In this document: positions 61,001-64,000 of the stretch, in pieces
How the letters are laid out: each line of letters opens with the position of its first letter
How positions within the stretch are numbered: the first letter of the stretch is position 1
Source: Corella eumyota
Taxonomy: Eukaryota; Chordata; Ascidiacea; Phlebobranchia; Corellidae
Assembly: GCA_963082875.1 (NCBI GenBank)
Contig: OY720100.1
Coordinates: 14,470,591 to 14,534,590, forward strand
DNA: 64,000 nt
Reading direction: 5' to 3'
Notes under the pieces: generated by a model
What the model was told of the DNA's origin: nothing
The model's input: the letters and a program-made list of their open reading frames with translations, nothing else
The model's database searches: none
Translations under genes and position numbers: made by a program

Positions 61001-63752
61001 TTTAAAACATAAAAAAATAAAACCTTTTTCTTGTGTTTTTTCTGTTTGTTTTTCTTCCATTTTTTTACCAAATAATAAACCAGAACCCTAAAATAAACAA
61101 AAACTAAAATAAAAAAAAAAAATAAAAAAAAAAAATAAAAAAAATAAACAAATAAGATAAACAAAATAAAATTTGAAGTTCAAGAAATTTTCCAAATTTA
61201 ATGTAGAAAAATTTCAACACACAAAAAAAACAAAAAAATACTTATTTACAAAATTTTAAATTGTTATCTTACCGAAGCTGGTGTATTAGTTATACTAACT
61301 TTTGCTTTATTATCAGTGTTAGTTTTACTTGGGGCCCCAAATGCTTTAAAACTACTTTCACTTCCTTTATTTTCATTCGTGTCTAAAATATAAACAAGAA
61401 AAAAATTTTCATTCATGTTACTATTTTAAATAAATTTACTAAAAATAACTTGAATTTGTAGAATAAAAACCTAAAACTACAATTGTTACAGCAAAAATTT
61501 ATTAATATTCATCACCTGAATTAATTGCCGCTGGTTTTGCCATTTTAAAAGCGAAACCTGTCGATTGACTTGTTGTTGTTGTTGAATCATTTGTTGATGT
61601 TGTTAAAATTGTTGATTGACTTGTTGAAAATAATTTATTTCCTTTTAATACAGAATCCACAGATTGACTAACAAGCTGTTTATCTTTAAAAAAATATATT
61701 TAATTTTTAATAACATATGTTTTGTTTCATTAGGTGATATATTCACATTACTGAAAAAATATTTATTATTATTTAAAGTGCTATATTTGGGGTTTTTGCA
61801 ATTTTGTAGGTGAAGTATTTAGCACGTTAGTATGGTTGACACTGAATCATAAAATGCCTTTAGAACTTTTAAAAATTGTCTCATAAGGTTCTAACGGCAT
61901 TACAATTTAATTTTCAAAAAAACGAAAAAATGATAAACATAAAAAACCAGGTTAACATAATTTTTCGTGTGACGTAGAAAGTACGAAGTACCGTAGTGAA
62001 TGTATACAAGCTAGTACTTTCTACGTCATCACAAACAGGGCTTTCCTCTCCTTTTAATTTTTTTTTTTTTAAGTTGTATAACTTTCAAAGTAGGTGAAAT
62101 CATTTAAAGTTAAAACCATTTTTGTGTAAAGTGATACCGACTTTATTAATTTATAAGCAAAATAAAAAAAATATATATTTTAAGTAAAAAAAATAAGTAA
62201 AAAAATATTTTTTTAATTTATTAGCATAAGCTCTAATTTCCTTAACGAAATATGGTGAGTATTTGTAAAATTTACCTTCTGGTTGTTTGTTATCTTCTTC
62301 TGGCTTTGCCTTTGCGATATTAAAACCTTGAAACCCACCAGCACTACTAGTGGTAGGATTTGCACTTGTCGAAAAACCACCAAATTCCTTAAAACCGGTT
62401 TCCTGAAAATTAAAAAAAAGTTTTGGAATTTAAATAATAAATGACCTGAGGTTTGGAGTTTGATACCCACTGCTGTCCTACTTGATTTCTAGGAACATTT
62501 ATTTAAGCCAAAATTTCAAAAAAAAGTAATAAAAAAAATTCAAAATTTCAAGATGTTTTTTTTAAATTAAATTCACATAAAATTAATAAAAACTTAAATA
62601 AATATAACATTTATTTTTTACCTTGCCATTGGAACTATCAACAGTTTTGCTAGCTTCTAAAAATACGTAAATTTTTACTTTAATATGTTTTATTTTTTTT
62701 GGCCTGATGATTTATTTAATTTAAATGAACATTTAAACAATCAAGGCCTTGTCAAAGGCATATGTAATTATTTTAAATACATAAAAAGTGATAAAAATTA
62801 GAGTTTACCAGTGTCAGGTTTTTCACTTTGTTTTGGCATTAAGTTAAAACCCTTAAAACCTTCGTTACCACTCGATTCAATATTCGACTTTTTAAAAGAA
62901 AAACCAGTAAAGCCACCTTTAATTTCCTGCTAACAAAAAAATAAGACAAAATTTAATTTTTAGTTTTAAATTTGAGGTAAAATCAAAGTACATTGTAGGT
63001 AAGTATTTAATATAGTGTAGTAGATATTAAACAATAGGTATATTACTGTTAACGCTTTACTAAAGAAAACTATGACCTAAAAGTTATGGGAATCTAAACC
63101 AGAACCGTGTGTGGTGCTATCGCGTGTTTTTAAACAATGACATAGATTTAAATTCTACTAAAAATAATAAAAACTTTATACATTTCCGTTGGTATCTTCT
63201 TGTTCTAAAATAAAATGCAAATAGTTAGAGGATTTTCATATAGCATTACATATTTTTAACCATTTGCTTTACGATTTACCTTTTAACCCTAATAAAAACC
63301 CAATTATTTAAAATAACTTATTCAAATTAATTTACAACTATATAAAAAAACATTTTGAAAGATGTAATTATACATTTACCTTCGGTTTTCTTTACACCAA
63401 ATGAAAAACCGGTTTTTGCCCCAAAACTGAATCCAGTTGACGGAGCAGCTGTATTTGACTTCAGACCCCCAAATCCTGAGAACACCCCAGCTCCACCAGA
63501 ACCCTATTGGGTAAAAAAAAAATTTTAATCTTTTTTTTTTTAATTTTTTTTTTTTTAATTTTTTTTTTTTAAATTAAATTTCTTTTTTTGTCTTACCGCT
63601 GCATCTTGATTTCCTCTTCTTTTAGCTTTTTTGATGACTCTTCCTTTTAGAACATCCTGATCTGCCGGAGTAAAAGTCCCTGATTCCTCTGGAACATACT
63701 CCTGGTCACAATTTTGATCTGTGAGATAATTATCCGCTCCTCTTTTAGCCAT
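58039..63752 (-). CDS. NUP50: Nucleoporin NUP50, complete 16-exon gene
   Basis: Mobile nuclear-basket nucleoporin that binds importin-alpha, NUP153 and Ran in protein import. Exons 5' to 3': 63752-63597, 63503-63380, 63204-63182, 62929-62809, 62656-62622, 62402-62276, 61683-61516, 61382-61273, 61087-61024, 60916-60888, 60673-60593, 60526-60402, 60277-59965, 59623-59538, 59287-59047, 58128-58039. Total 1893 nt, 630 residues (human 468), in frame. The N-terminus (MAKRGADNYLTDQN to KGRVIKKAKRR) matches the family's importin-alpha/NUP153-binding segment. The middle is an expanded FG/GF-rich linker (KGFN, GFSFG, LFGG). A conserved QLSALNKCVSKWI...CDLTPIF block lies at about 325-365. The C-terminus (about 505-628) is a Ran-binding domain (DAFYTKKCKLFYMK, GVGHIHLKP, IIRADTSLGNVLLNI). 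Very small exons (23, 29, 35 nt) are unusual; the linker accounts for the extra length. Confidence 0.95.
58204..58480 (+). mobile_element. tRNA-derived SINE, 3' of NUP50 RanBD exon (intron 15)
   Basis: Full-length sense copy: 'CGGCAGCGTGGATAAGAAC' (head shortened by about 9 bases), 'GGGTTTAATCCCCACTGC', 'TATCCCAAACTGCCACAGG' and a tail running into (AT)n. Confidence 0.9.
58785..59003 (+). mobile_element. Old degraded SINE, NUP50 intron 15
   Basis: A B-box-like word ('GGGTTTGATTCCCACTGTC') is followed, at family spacing, by decayed body landmarks ('CAGGCCATTAAT', 'CTGACAAAGGCAAC', 'AAACTATGTTT'). Confidence 0.5.
59671..59910 (+). mobile_element. tRNA-derived SINE, NUP50 intron 13
   Basis: Sense copy with a near-consensus head ('GGCAGCGTAGTGTAGTTG'), truncated in the tail after 'CTCTATATTTAGGTCAA'. 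Confidence 0.9.
61969..62029. repeat. Imperfect hairpin, NUP50 intron 6
   Basis: 'TGACGTAGAAAGTAC' (61970-61984) and its exact reverse complement (62014-62028) are separated by 29 bases containing further short symmetry. It stands out in an AT-rich intron. Confidence 0.7.
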
Positions 63753-64000
63753 TTCTTAATTTTTATAATATTTATTCAAAAAGTCCAACTTTTAAGAAAA
63801 GATATTTTTCTAGAAAATAAATTTCTGGATATGACTGTTTCTGTAAAATAACATATCTATGTTCAACTAAGTAATTTTATCATGCAAAACGTAGTAATAA
63901 CAGTGGAGTTGTATATATTGCTAGTTTCTAAATTAAAAAAAGTACCTAAACATCATATAATATTCAGTACAACATACATATTGCAATAATGTATAAAAAA
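63753..64000. promoter_or_regulatory. Upstream flank of NUP50
   Basis: AT-rich sequence upstream of the NUP50 ATG. It should contain the promoter, but no specific motif can be supported. Confidence 0.3.

Overview
The window is AT-rich animal DNA (roughly 30% GC by eye) with short GT-AG introns. It holds four intron-containing protein-coding genes separated by repeats. One gene reads as a divergent connexin, a family confined to chordates. Low GC, compact multi-exon genes and an abundant tRNA-derived SINE then point to a tunicate, most likely an ascidian. The species is inferred, not proved.

Layout. 1-6216 is AT-rich DNA in which I see no gene. 6217-19552 (+) is a complete dual oxidase (DUOX) gene; my 33-exon model gives 1614 residues with no frame break. 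Its intron 2 carries an unusual interleaved inverted repeat (A-B-A'-B'). 19.6-41.7 kb is a gene-poor, repeat-dominated block. It contains a diverged satellite monomer, a G-rich minisatellite, a 23-bp-arm hairpin, several smaller tandem repeats, and a satellite array of about 22 monomers (period about 312 bp). The array is flanked by diverged monomers in the opposite orientation and followed by a duplicated ~1-kb tail. 41.7-43.9 kb has an isolated exon-like ORF and a GC-richer patch with three TGACGTCA octamers. 43991-46898 (+) is the connexin-like gene (7 exons, 279 residues). Converging on it is DHX37 (-, 57309-47318, 25 exons, 1177 residues), a DEAH-box RNA helicase of ribosome biogenesis. 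Behind it in the same orientation is NUP50 (-, 63752-58039, 16 exons, 630 residues), a nuclear-pore/Ran transport factor. About 13 copies of one tRNA-derived SINE family lie in the 46-60 kb interval, against one in DUOX.

The genes do not form a pathway. DUOX makes H2O2 at the plasma membrane, the connexin relative should form a membrane channel, and DHX37 and NUP50 are housekeeping nuclear genes. The most interesting item is the connexin. Its first extracellular loop has gained about 30 residues, mostly from one in-frame exon. That loop carries three N-glycosylation sequons, and each extracellular loop appears to have lost one of its three conserved cysteines. This suggests a non-docking hemichannel. 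All gene models were spliced by eye; reading frame and phase are consistent at every junction.
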